Assembly (NCBI GenBank): GCA_964497185.1
Contig: CAZCBX010000003.1
Span: 1 to 64,000 of the forward strand
DNA: 64,000 nt
From: CAZCBX01 sp964497185
GTDB lineage: Bacteria > Bdellovibrionota_G > JALEGL01 > JAGRMV01
Direction of reading: 5' to 3'
The number at the start of each line of letters is the position of its first letter. Within the stretch, counting starts at the first letter, position 1. Of this stretch, positions 20,490-28,481 are shown one piece after another. The notes beneath the pieces are model-generated. The model had not been told where the DNA came from and did no database searches. It saw nothing but the letters and a program-made list of their open reading frames with translations. The translations under genes were made by a program, and so were the position numbers.

Positions 20490-20518
20490 ATTATAGCTTA
20501 GCGCTAAGCAAAATTCAA
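20490..20518 (-). promoter_or_regulatory. Promoter with palindromic operator of the TA-like pair
   Basis: On the minus strand TTGAAT (20513-20518), 17 bases, then TATAAT (20490-20495). The perfect palindrome GCTTAGC-GCTAAGC (20496-20509) fills most of the spacer next to the -10 box. A repressor bound there would block RNA polymerase. The start codon is six bases after the -10 box. Confidence 0.7.
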
Positions 20519-20558
20519 TTTAAATATAAATTATTGATATTAAAAGAGAAAAAATCAA

Positions 20559-21881
20559 TTAAGCCAGCAGTGATTCTGCGTTTTGAATCTCAATGTTTTC
20601 GCTGATCATTTTTTGGAGCAGCTTTTGATTTTCTTGGCCGCGTTGGTAGGCATCGCTGTAAGGCAGGTTGCTAAAACTAACCATGGCATAACGTGACTGA
20701 TATTGATCCGGGTATTGTTTTTCCAAGGCTTGTTCTATTGCACGCTTTTGCTGATAGTCAGGGTCGGAGACAGCGTCGCGCATTTCGACAAAATTTTCTA
20801 ACGCCATTTGTGCAATGGCATCGGCATCTTTTTTGCGAGATTGTGCAAATGCTTCAATGCTTTGGGAAACATCCCCCAATCGGTCTACGTACTCGAAAAA
20901 CAAGCGCACGTCTTCAAACGCGGCATTCATCCCTTGACCGAAAAAAGGCACGATGGCATGGGACGCATCCCCCATCAGCAACGTATGGCCTTCTACATTC
21001 CAAGGACTGCAATAAATGGTCACCAAAGAACTGGTGGGATTGTTTTGAAACTGTTTCACATAATCAGGAAGCAGGCTGGGCAAATCAGGAAATTCGTTTT
21101 GGATCAACGATTGAATTTGCTTATCTGTGTTGATGTGATCAAAACCAGGCTGACTCTTATAACCCATAAAAAGAGTGCAGGTAAAGCTTCGGTCTAAATT
21201 GGGCAGAGCAATCAACATAAAACTTTTGCGCGGCCATATGTGCAGTGCATTTGGGTCCATGGCAAAATCGCCGCTGGCTGTTGGCGCCATGGTTAACTCT
21301 TTATAGCCGTGTGGAATGTACATTTGCTCATAATTGAAACGATCTTGTTTCATCATGGCCTGACGAATTTTTGAAAAAGCACCATCGGTGCCCAAAACAT
21401 AATCATATTTTTGGCGATAGGTGCCGTTGGAATCAACCTGTTGAAACGAAAGGGTTTGGTTTTGAATGTCATATTGGGTGCATTTATAGCCAAAGTGCAT
21501 GGTGATGGATTCATGCGCGTCGGCTTGTTCAATCAATAGTTGATTTAAATTGCGCCTGGAAATCGAATGGATCACTTGATCTTTGGCAAAGCCATAAGGC
21601 TGAAGCTCGTTTGGCTGACCTGGCAGGTGAATCATGCGGCCCTTCATGGGAATCATTTCTTGGGCCACATGGTCGGCTAAATTGGCGCCCTGCAAGGCGG
21701 TCAAGCCACGACACGACAATGCTAAATTGATGGAGCGCCCTATTGTTTTTTTGACCGTTCGAATGTCAGGCCGATATTCATATACATCCACCTGCATGCC
21801 ACGCTTTGCAAAATACACCGCCAGAAGGGATCCGCAAAGACCCGCCCCTACAATGGCAATTTTTGGAGAGGCTTTGGTCAT
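20559..21881 (-). CDS. kmo: Kynurenine 3-monooxygenase
   Basis: FAD-dependent hydroxylase that converts L-kynurenine to 3-hydroxykynurenine using NADPH and oxygen. The 440 residues start MTKASPKIAIVGAGLCG with the dinucleotide-binding GxGxxG at 11-16. The second flavin motif is LLMGDASHAIVPFFGQGMNAAFEDV. The ATG at 21881 overlaps the kynU stop by four bases; an open stretch upstream in the same frame lies inside kynU and is not used. The C-terminus lacks the long membrane anchor of eukaryotic enzymes. It is last in the operon and is followed by the TA-like pair, without an evident terminator. Confidence 0.96.
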   Translation of the reverse strand: MTKASPKIAIVGAGLCGSLLAVYFAKRGMQVDVYEYRPDIRTVKKTIGRSINLALSCRGLTALQGANLADHVAQEMIPMKGRMIHLPGQPNELQPYGFAKDQVIHSISRRNLNQLLIEQADAHESITMHFGYKCTQYDIQNQTLSFQQVDSNGTYRQKYDYVLGTDGAFSKIRQAMMKQDRFNYEQMYIPHGYKELTMAPTASGDFAMDPNALHIWPRKSFMLIALPNLDRSFTCTLFMGYKSQPGFDHINTDKQIQSLIQNEFPDLPSLLPDYVKQFQNNPTSSLVTIYCSPWNVEGHTLLMGDASHAIVPFFGQGMNAAFEDVRLFFEYVDRLGDVSQSIEAFAQSRKKDADAIAQMALENFVEMRDAVSDPDYQQKRAIEQALEKQYPDQYQSRYAMVSFSNLPYSDAYQRGQENQKLLQKMISENIEIQNAESLLA

Positions 21882-23143
21882 GACATCGCTTTCTGTAAAA
21901 CATCCACAAAGGTCCATATTTCTTGAAATTGATTGTAGAGCGGCACGGGCGCCAATCGCAGTACATTGGGCTCTCGCCAATCGCAAACAATGTTTTGTTT
22001 TTGCAAAGCTTCAAAAACTTCTTTTCCACCTGGCACAATCAGTGAAAACTGGGCACCTCGCTGCTCGGGGTCGAGGGGTGTGATTTGCGTCAGGGCATCC
22101 CCAAGTTTTTCTTGAAGCAACATTTGCATGTAAGCAATCATTTGGAGGCTTTTTGCACGAAGCTGGTCCATGCCGGCTTGGTTAAAAATTTCCAGCGAGG
22201 CACGCAAGCCAACCATATTCATGACGGGCGCATTGCTCATTTGAAAACGATCGGCTGAGCGCATGGGGACAAATGTTTTATCCATTTGGAAGCGCGTGCT
22301 TTGATCGTGTCCCCACCATCCGGCAAGCTGAAACAAGTCATCTTTTTTCACATGGCGCTCATGAACAAAAGCGCCACCGACGCATCCTGGACCGCCATTG
22401 ACATATTTGTAATTGCACCAAACGGCAAAATCCACTTGATCCTCATGAAGTTGCAGAGGCACATTGCCCACCGCATGGGCCAAATCGGCGCCGATGCATA
22501 CGCCGTGTGCCTTGGCTTTGGTGGCAATGGCTGAAAGATCGAAGCGTTGGCCTGTTAAATAGCTGACGCCCTCGATAAGAATGAGCGCCGTTTGATGGCC
22601 TTCTTGGTCCAAAGCGTCCGACAGCTCCTGCATATCCAACGTGCGCTGCGATGCGGGGGCACCGATGTAGACAATGGCCTCGGATGGATCCAAGCCATGC
22701 ATGCGCACTTGAGAAGCCACCGCGTAATGATCAGAAGGAAATGCATTTTGAAGCATAATGATTTTGTATCGCTCCGGCGTAGGACGATAGAACGTGCTCA
22801 TAAGCACATGCAAATTCACAGTTAAACCATTCATGGCCACCACTTCGGTTTCTTTTCCGCCCACCAGCTTGGCCAACCCTTCTCGGAAAGCTTCATGGTA
22901 AGAAAACCAAGGGTTCCTAGCCTTAAAGTGGCCGTCTACACCCAGTTTCGCCCAATCTGACAATTCATGCTCGATGTACCCATGCACGGTTTTTGGCTGG
23001 AGTCCCAACGAATTGCCCGTAAAATAAACCATGGGCTGTTGCTCGTCATCCATTGGCAAATGAAAATGGTCTCGAAAATGGGCTAATGGATCTTCTTGGT
23101 CCAGCAAAGCAGCATAAGATTGATTTGTATTTTTTTTGATCAT
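21878..23143 (-). CDS. kynU: Kynureninase
   Basis: PLP enzyme that cleaves kynurenine or 3-hydroxykynurenine to (3-hydroxy)anthranilate and alanine. The 421 residues have normal length, with FTGNSLGLQPK near the N-terminus and the PLP-lysine motif NYKYVNGGPGC. Because kmo is coupled directly downstream, the main substrate here is probably 3-hydroxykynurenine. The ATG overlaps the upstream cyclase-family gene by four bases and the stop overlaps kmo by four bases. Confidence 0.97.
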   Translation of the reverse strand: MIKKNTNQSYAALLDQEDPLAHFRDHFHLPMDDEQQPMVYFTGNSLGLQPKTVHGYIEHELSDWAKLGVDGHFKARNPWFSYHEAFREGLAKLVGGKETEVVAMNGLTVNLHVLMSTFYRPTPERYKIIMLQNAFPSDHYAVASQVRMHGLDPSEAIVYIGAPASQRTLDMQELSDALDQEGHQTALILIEGVSYLTGQRFDLSAIATKAKAHGVCIGADLAHAVGNVPLQLHEDQVDFAVWCNYKYVNGGPGCVGGAFVHERHVKKDDLFQLAGWWGHDQSTRFQMDKTFVPMRSADRFQMSNAPVMNMVGLRASLEIFNQAGMDQLRAKSLQMIAYMQMLLQEKLGDALTQITPLDPEQRGAQFSLIVPGGKEVFEALQKQNIVCDWREPNVLRLAPVPLYNQFQEIWTFVDVLQKAMS

Positions 23144-23901
23144 GGTGTGGCCTTGAGGGGAGACATGGTAAAAAGGGTTGGATTGGAGGGCACTGCATCC
23201 AAAGCAAAATTGGACGCATTGATTTGAAGCGCATACAGGCCATCAACAATGTCACGGTCGACATAGATCAATTCCGTAATGGTTCGTGTGCATGTTTGAT
23301 CTAGGGTTGAATCGGTTGGGTTCTTGGCCCAAAAAGCGCGATGGGCTGCCAATCGTCCGCCATCTTCTATAGGGTCCACGGAGGGCGTGTCTATCAGCAA
23401 ATGTTCGATACCTCTGTTGATCATCCAAGTCATTGCTTCAGGGCAAATATAGGCCGCTTGTGTGTCATAAGTAAAACTTTTTTTATCTACACCATTGGGC
23501 AAAGTGCGAATCACAAGGGCTTGAATGTGCGCCATTAAGTTGGCTTTTTCCAACATTGGTTGGGTAATGGCGCCTTGTTGACCATCCACCGTGATCAATT
23601 GTGCAACGTACAACAATGAATGCGCGGCAGGCGAAAGCTTTTTGGCAATGGGTTTGCCCGTTACATGTGCCACTGTTTCCGTGTGGGTCCCGTGACAATG
23701 GGGAACAAAATAGACCTCATCACAGTTGCAGCTTCCACCCTGCTGCGTAGAACCAATAAAGTTGCCCACTTGCAATGGTTTGGCTGTGGGCTTTGCAACA
23801 CCAAAGGCCCGCACAGGACTGGCAAAATCTATTCCAATGGATATGGGCATGGGCGAATCTGACCCCACTTCATACCACTGTTGTTTCCACTGATATCTCA
23901 C
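23140..23901 (-). CDS. kynB: Cyclase-family kynurenine formamidase
   Basis: Hydrolyses N-formylkynurenine to kynurenine. The 253-residue product has the metal-dependent cyclase/KynB signature VPHCHGTHTETVAHV (HxGTHxE with a downstream His); bacterial KynB proteins usually have Asp where this has Glu. I chose the GTG at 23901, ten bases after the tdo stop and behind a GGGGATAGGG stretch. A GTG at 23970 would extend it 23 residues into tdo. Position between tryptophan dioxygenase and kynureninase makes the pathway role very likely although the protein is more distant from KynB than the other enzymes are from theirs. Confidence 0.85.
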   Translation of the reverse strand: MRYQWKQQWYEVGSDSPMPISIGIDFASPVRAFGVAKPTAKPLQVGNFIGSTQQGGSCNCDEVYFVPHCHGTHTETVAHVTGKPIAKKLSPAAHSLLYVAQLITVDGQQGAITQPMLEKANLMAHIQALVIRTLPNGVDKKSFTYDTQAAYICPEAMTWMINRGIEHLLIDTPSVDPIEDGGRLAAHRAFWAKNPTDSTLDQTCTRTITELIYVDRDIVDGLYALQINASNFALDAVPSNPTLFTMSPLKATP

Positions 23902-23911
23902 CGCATGTACC

Positions 23912-24958
23912 CTATCCCCATACAAAATGAAGCTTTTTTTCCAAAACGGGTGGCAAAGGTGGGATGGCACGGCGTGGCACCAAAAATGTGGCCAAGCTGC
24001 TTAACTCAGCAAAAGGCGAAGTGATGGAAGCCGATTTTTTAAGATAGCTTTGCCCCGATGAACCACCTGTACCCATCTTCATCCCTATAATTTTTTTCAC
24101 CATGCGCAAATGGCTTTCTTTCCATGCGGTGTGCAGCTGGTCAATTTCCGCCAAATTGCGAAGCACTTGATAGGGCATGTGAAGCAGTGGATAGTGACGG
24201 TACAGTTGAATAAACAAAGCAGACTGCAATGCTTTGGATGTAAAAAGCCAGGAAGAATTTTTCTCAAAGATGCCGTGATACCGATCCTGCATGGCTTGCA
24301 CATTGCTTAATTCCACTTCTTTCTGATGGGGTTCAAGATGACCATGCTTTTCGATCAATTCACGCTCTTGATCCATAAGGCTTGAAATGCTGTTTTGGTA
24401 GGCCTGTTGAAAATCATAACCGTCCAACTGCAAGAAAGGATTGCGCTCCAACCATGCCTGTACGCTAAGAAACAACGAATCGGGTTGAGCTTTTAACTTT
24501 TCTTGATCGGGTTGACTCAACGCATGTTCCATGTGTGTCACAGTGGACGGCGCATGCTGGTGCAAAATTCCTAATTTTTTTTCAAGCTGCTTAAACTGAA
24601 GGCTTTGAAAGCCTGAGGCTGGAATCAGCGCATCTCGAAAATCCAAGAAATCAAGCGGCGTCATCGTCTCTAGGATAGAAAATTGGGCAATCATCACCTT
24701 TTGAATTTCGGCAATCCGCTGCAAACGATGAACGATGATACTCAAACGCTCCTCTTCAATGTTGGGCTGCTCAAACATTTCCTGAATGCTATCGAGCTCG
24801 TGATGAATCTGCTTAAACCAAAGTTCAAAAGCTTGATGGGTGATGATAAACAATGTTTCATCGTGGGCTGATCCCTGTCCTATTTGACTCAATGGCTGCT
24901 GTGCTTCTAAAATTTGATCCAATTGCAAATAAGTAGAATAATAAACAGGTTTTTTCAT
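23912..24958 (-). CDS. kynA: Tryptophan 2,3-dioxygenase
   Basis: Heme enzyme that opens the indole ring of L-tryptophan to N-formylkynurenine, the first pathway step. The 348 residues begin MKKPVYYSTYLQLDQIL and include the conserved HDETLFIITHQAFELWFKQ helix, LDFRDALIPASGFQS and the MGTGGSSGQSYLKK loop near the C-terminus. The ATG at 24958 is preceded only by a weak AGAAAG; 51 further open codons upstream look non-coding. It is the first of four tightly packed genes (kynA-kynB-kynU-kmo) and is divergent from the barrel-protein gene at 25138. Confidence 0.97.
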   Translation of the reverse strand: MKKPVYYSTYLQLDQILEAQQPLSQIGQGSAHDETLFIITHQAFELWFKQIHHELDSIQEMFEQPNIEEERLSIIVHRLQRIAEIQKVMIAQFSILETMTPLDFLDFRDALIPASGFQSLQFKQLEKKLGILHQHAPSTVTHMEHALSQPDQEKLKAQPDSLFLSVQAWLERNPFLQLDGYDFQQAYQNSISSLMDQERELIEKHGHLEPHQKEVELSNVQAMQDRYHGIFEKNSSWLFTSKALQSALFIQLYRHYPLLHMPYQVLRNLAEIDQLHTAWKESHLRMVKKIIGMKMGTGGSSGQSYLKKSASITSPFAELSSLATFLVPRRAIPPLPPVLEKKLHFVWG

Positions 24959-25137
24959 TTTGCTTGCTTTCTGTCCACGATTTTGGGAAACATCGTACAC
25001 TGCAATGAAAATCAAATCTTTTTCATCCGCCATCGGTTGCAAACATAATAAGTCTTGATTTACATTGTGCGGGATGTACGATCCCAACCGATGCCCAATT
25101 ACTATATCCAACTCGTCTTTGGCATCAAGGAGAAACC

Positions 25138-25704
25138 ATGTCGATTCGTTTTTTTTATTTATTTTTTTTCGCTTTGATATTCACGGGTTATCAAGTGTCT
25201 TGGGCTGCACCCGTCACTCAAACACCACCATGGGTCATTGGCATTGATGCCAACTTACCTTACACGATCAGCGTGGACCAATCGAATGTAAGCGAGCGCG
25301 CTCCCATGACACTGGGGCTGGACTTTCGTCGTTTTGTAAGCAACCATTTAAACGTCGGAATGCGCATTGAGATGGACATTGAAGACATGGATGGACGTGC
25401 CCACTCATTCGGCATTCGACCTGGGGTTCAATACTATTGGTTGCAAGGCCGTCACTGGATGCCGTATGGCCGAGCAGATTTTCCTTTTTTATTTCGCGGC
25501 GCTTTTCACCCACAAGGCAAAAGCCAACAAGACTTTGGCATGGCATTGGGCGCAGGTTTGGCATGGAACATCGGCAATCAAGCCGGCATCCCCAACTTGC
25601 TTTTACGATATGATTTCGGTGCGCAGTATCTTTTTGGTTTTGGTGAAGCACTTGCCACCTTTAGCCTCGACTTTTTAAAAATTGGTGTGGAATACCGCTT
25701 CTAG
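25138..25704 (+). CDS. Small outer-membrane beta-barrel-like protein
   Basis: A 188-residue exported protein: signal peptide about 1-23 ending VSWAA, then alternating polar/hydrophobic strands and a C-terminal VEYRF, the usual phenylalanine end of outer-membrane barrels. It has the size of OmpW/OmpA-barrel or lipid A deacylase-like proteins, but no specific family motif was recognised. AAGGAG lies five bases before the ATG. yggX follows after nine bases, so they may share an mRNA. Confidence 0.65.
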   Translation: MSIRFFYLFFFALIFTGYQVSWAAPVTQTPPWVIGIDANLPYTISVDQSNVSERAPMTLGLDFRRFVSNHLNVGMRIEMDIEDMDGRAHSFGIRPGVQYYWLQGRHWMPYGRADFPFLFRGAFHPQGKSQQDFGMALGAGLAWNIGNQAGIPNLLLRYDFGAQYLFGFGEALATFSLDFLKIGVEYRF

Positions 25705-25713
25705 GTGAATGGA

Positions 25714-25971
25714 ATGAAAACCGTATTCTGTGCAAAACTTAAAAAAAACCTGCCCGGCCTTGAAAAGCCCCCTTTTCCCAATGCATTGGGACAGCGAATT
25801 GCCAACGAAATCTCGATGGAAGCGTGGCAATTATGGATGGATTATCAGACCAAATTAATCAATGAGTTAAAACTTCGTGTTTTTGAGCCTGAAGCGCAGA
25901 AGATTTTACAAGAGCATGCAGAAGATTTCTTTTTTGGCAGCGGATTACTTACGCAAAAATTTCCTTCTTAA
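25714..25971 (+). CDS. yggX: Fe(2+)-trafficking / oxidative damage protection protein YggX
   Basis: An 85-residue cytoplasmic protein with the YggX pattern: KTVFCAKLKKNLPGLEKPPFP with the single conserved cysteine, LGQRIANEISMEAWQLWMDYQTKLINE and a C-terminal FFFGSG. The family protects iron-sulfur proteins against oxidants in gammaproteobacteria. The ATG at 25714 has AGGTG six bases upstream; a GTG three codons earlier is possible. Two iron-sulfur-related proteins (AcnA, Grx4/BolA) are elsewhere in the window. Confidence 0.92.
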   Translation: MKTVFCAKLKKNLPGLEKPPFPNALGQRIANEISMEAWQLWMDYQTKLINELKLRVFEPEAQKILQEHAEDFFFGSGLLTQKFPS

Positions 25972-26078
25972 AAATTAGTTCCTTCTTACTTCTTTTCTTT
26001 TTTTACCGTCTTTACTTCTATAACTTTTTGTACAGAGCTTTTAGCTCGTTGATCGAAATAGCAACTAAATCTGTGGGA

Positions 26079-26220
26079 CTTTGGGCTTACCCCAGAAAAG
26101 CTCCACGAACTCCACCACATGCCTCCTGTCGAAAACGTTTTGAATTGGTTGAAAGAGTTTTCTTCGGCCTAGGCACATCATTTGTCAGACACATTGCGCT
26201 TTTCTGGGGTAAGCCCAAAG
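26079..26220. repeat. Perfect 23-bp inverted repeat spanning 142 bp
   Basis: The arms 26079-26101 (CTTTGGGCTTACCCC then AGAAAAGC) and 26198-26220 are exact inverted copies separated by 96 bases. The size and perfect ends would suit a miniature inverted-repeat element or a long stem-loop in RNA. No target-site duplication was evident and the inner sequence encodes nothing recognisable. Confidence 0.75.
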
Positions 26221-26263
26221 CTCCCCTGTTAATTTGGAGGGGTGGGGGATAAGGGTAAGCGGT

Positions 26264-26282
26264 CAAACGCCAAAGGCGTTTG
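26264..26282 (+). terminator. Short perfect hairpin, possible weak terminator of yggX
   Basis: CAAACGCC-AAA-GGCGTTTG forms an 8-bp stem with a three-base loop, followed by TCTTTATTTCTTT. The U-tract is interrupted and the hairpin is 293 bases past yggX, so termination activity is uncertain. Confidence 0.35.
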
Positions 26283-26499
26283 TCTTTATTTCTTTACTAC
26301 CCAGGACCCCATGAAGTACAGGGCGCAGGTTCCGGAAAACTCATAGGCCAAAGGCAGATCGTATTGAAACAAAAATTATGCATCGGCAGGGAAAAACATA
26401 AAGCAGCAGCCGTTTTCGGGATGGCGTCCTACAATAAGCAGGGGCGAAGGCCCATGCCAATATGATGCGGCAAGGATGTCCGAATAAGCAAAAGCTTAA

Positions 26500-26535
26500 A
26501 TCGAAGAAAGGGGATACACCCAAAGGTATGTTCCC
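26500..26535 (-). terminator. Terminator-like hairpin after the lgt-dsb-lon genes
   Basis: On the minus strand GGGAACATAC pairs with GTATCCCC around an ACCTTTGGGT loop and is followed by a broken T-run (CTTTCTTC). It is a sequence relative of the groEL terminator at 771-806. It lies about 115 bases after the last gene of this operon. Confidence 0.5.
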
Positions 26536-26544
26536 GCTGTAGCA

Positions 26545-26620
26545 TCATGATCGGCAGGAGGGAACACCCGCGAGTTCGCGGAGCGTTTCCCCGGGGTGTG
26601 CACCTCGCCTCCGATTTTCA
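26545..26620. repeat. Inverted-repeat element E3
   Basis: Arms with partial complementarity (ATCGGCAGGAGG against CGCCTCCGAT; ACACCC 26564-26569 against GGGTGT 26594-26599) enclose a GC-rich centre containing CGAG-TTC-GCGGAGCG. The architecture resembles E1 and the 56-kb elements: variable complementary arms around a centre that includes GCGGAG. Support is weaker because the arms are imperfect. Confidence 0.4.
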
Positions 26621-26648
26621 TAGAAGAAAAATTCTCAATTTTAAAATA

Positions 26649-27296
26649 TCAATTCAAAAAATCACTCTGAGGCATTCGCGAATGCGTCCGACCCGCCGTC
26701 TCCATTTGCATAAATGCCTTCAACTTTTCCGCACGCGCTTCAATCGAAGCTTCTTCCAACAAAGCCTGTTTTTCAACGCGCCCCAACGGCAAAACCTGGC
26801 ATGCAATATCGATCACCTGATGATTTCTGAGTTTGTTCAAGCCTTTGATGCGAATGTTCATTTTTTTGGCTCTTAAATATTGATCCAGCAACACAAAAAA
26901 ATTATCGCGATCCAACGAAAAATCCACCGGCAGTCCATCATTGGAAAAGCCATCATACCGAACTTGTGCGTTGCGATAGAGTCGGTCCGGCATGGCAATT
27001 TCTTTGTCCAATACAAAGCGACACTGGCCCCGCACAATAATTTGATACCGCCGCCCTTCGATCGCTTTTGACTCCACCACTTTGGTTAAGGTGCCGACCG
27101 AAAAAAGCTCTTGGTTGTTTTGATCTTGTTCCAGCTTTGGCTGAATGATGCCAATGTAAGGGCTTTGTTTGGACAAGTCTTCAAGCATTTGAAGATACCT
27201 TGGCTCAAACAAGACCAAAGGCAAATTGCAGCCGGGCAATACAATGCAGGAACGCAAGGGGAATATGGGTATGGTGGTGGGCAGTGCGTCGGTCAT
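26649..27296 (-). CDS. Lon N-terminal (LAN/PUA-like) domain protein
   Basis: A 215-residue stand-alone version of the substrate-recognition domain of Lon protease, without ATPase or peptidase. It starts with the typical IPIFPLRSCIVLPGCNLPLVLFEPRY and has YIGIIQP and GRRYQIIVRGQCRF. Such proteins are widespread and their substrates are unknown. The ATG overlaps the stop of the VKOR-DsbA gene by four bases, so it is translated from the same mRNA. The C-terminal helical part matches the second half of the Lon domain. Confidence 0.88.
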   Translation of the reverse strand: MTDALPTTIPIFPLRSCIVLPGCNLPLVLFEPRYLQMLEDLSKQSPYIGIIQPKLEQDQNNQELFSVGTLTKVVESKAIEGRRYQIIVRGQCRFVLDKEIAMPDRLYRNAQVRYDGFSNDGLPVDFSLDRDNFFVLLDQYLRAKKMNIRIKGLNKLRNHQVIDIACQVLPLGRVEKQALLEEASIEARAEKLKAFMQMETAGRTHSRMPQSDFLN

Positions 27297-28423
27297 GGGC
27301 TAGGGAGATTGAGTTCTTTTCGAAAATCTTCAATGGTGCGACGACCAGTGTATTTTTTTCCGTTGATAAAAATTGATGGGGTGGCATCGACGTTGTACGT
27401 ATTGCCCAATGCAATGTCTTGTTTGATAAATTCAATGGTTTTTTCATATTGATAACAGTCTAAAAATTCTTTCATATTTAACTTTTCAGCGCGCGCCAGT
27501 TCCATGTATTTTTTTTGCCCCAATGCCCGTTGGTGGTCATAAAGCCGATCATGAAAACGCCAAAATTTGTGCTGCAGGCTTGCGCAGTATGCGGCTTTGG
27601 CCGCAGTGCAGGCGTGCGGATGCATGTTTCTTCGAACCATGGCATTGCAAGATGGATCCAGTGGATAAAAACGATATTGTACGGCGACGTCTGCGCCAAA
27701 AGCTTGTTCTAACTGGTATAAAAAAGGCGATGCGGATTTGCAAGCCGGACATTGAAAGTCACTAAAAATCTCTATGCGCGTGTTGGCATTGGGGTTACCC
27801 AGTACCCGGCCCTGGGATTGATAAGAGGTTAACTGCTTGGACAATGATAGTGTTTGATCGCCCAATAAGATGTAGGCCCCCGCAAACACCACAAGCCATA
27901 TGCAGAGCGTTTTAACCGTGGTGGTATTTTGGTAAAAGCGCGCCATTTCTTTTTTCCAATAATAGCCCCATGGTTCTCCTTCGATGCGAAACACTTGCAC
28001 CATCGTCCAGAAAAAAACAATGGAAACGATATAAAGCAGCGAGCAGAACAAACAGATGGTGCCCAGTACACCAAAAGCAATGTAAGCCATGACCACCGTC
28101 GAAAGCAATGCCAACACAGACATGCTAAATAAATACAAAAATGGCGTAAGCTTTAATTCTTTTCGATTGAAGAAAGCCATGCCCAGTGCAGTGGCATAAA
28201 AGACCATGCTAAAAACAGGCACCGGAATGCCAAACCATAACGAATATTCTTTGATTTGCAGAACGCTGCAGCTAAACAAAGAGCCAATGTTGCAAGTGGC
28301 GCCCAACACGTCATATCGGAAATGCAAAATAAGCAAATACAAAGACACAAGCAAACCAGAAGCCAGAATCCATTGTAACCGTCGGTTGTATTGCCCCAAA
28401 AGGGTGTGTTGCTGAGTTTTCAT
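27293..28423 (-). CDS. VKOR-DsbA-type fusion for disulfide bond formation
   Basis: A 376-residue membrane protein joining a vitamin K epoxide reductase domain to a periplasmic thioredoxin fold. The VKOR part (about 1-150, four to five membrane helices) has the loop cysteines in CNIGSLFSC and the quinone-reactive CLFC pair. After another helix (about 170-190) comes a DsbA/DsbG-like domain with CPAC in FSDFQCPACKSASP and the cis-proline segment VDATPSIFING. It would oxidise periplasmic thiols and pass electrons to quinone, replacing DsbA plus DsbB. It lies between lgt and the Lon-N gene on the same strand. Confidence 0.92.
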   Translation of the reverse strand: MKTQQHTLLGQYNRRLQWILASGLLVSLYLLILHFRYDVLGATCNIGSLFSCSVLQIKEYSLWFGIPVPVFSMVFYATALGMAFFNRKELKLTPFLYLFSMSVLALLSTVVMAYIAFGVLGTICLFCSLLYIVSIVFFWTMVQVFRIEGEPWGYYWKKEMARFYQNTTTVKTLCIWLVVFAGAYILLGDQTLSLSKQLTSYQSQGRVLGNPNANTRIEIFSDFQCPACKSASPFLYQLEQAFGADVAVQYRFYPLDPSCNAMVRRNMHPHACTAAKAAYCASLQHKFWRFHDRLYDHQRALGQKKYMELARAEKLNMKEFLDCYQYEKTIEFIKQDIALGNTYNVDATPSIFINGKKYTGRRTIEDFRKELNLPSP

Positions 28424-28481
28424 CGTGGGAAGTGATTCCTTTCAGGCCCATTGAATTAACACATCGGATTGTAAGAGATTT

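Larger units (their letters stand above)
25972..26648. other. Repeat-rich intergenic region between yggX and the Lon-N gene
   Basis: This stretch of 677 bases between convergent genes has no credible gene. It holds a T-rich segment after yggX, a perfect long inverted repeat (26079-26220), a short perfect hairpin (26264-26282), a terminator-like hairpin on the minus strand (26510-26535) and a second inverted-repeat element (about 26545-26620). Short open frames across it encode no recognisable domain. Confidence 0.7.

Noticed and set aside
26028..26252. Open frame of 74 codons in the yggX-lon intergenic region
   Set aside because: It crosses the perfect inverted repeat, has no ribosome site and its product has no recognisable domain.
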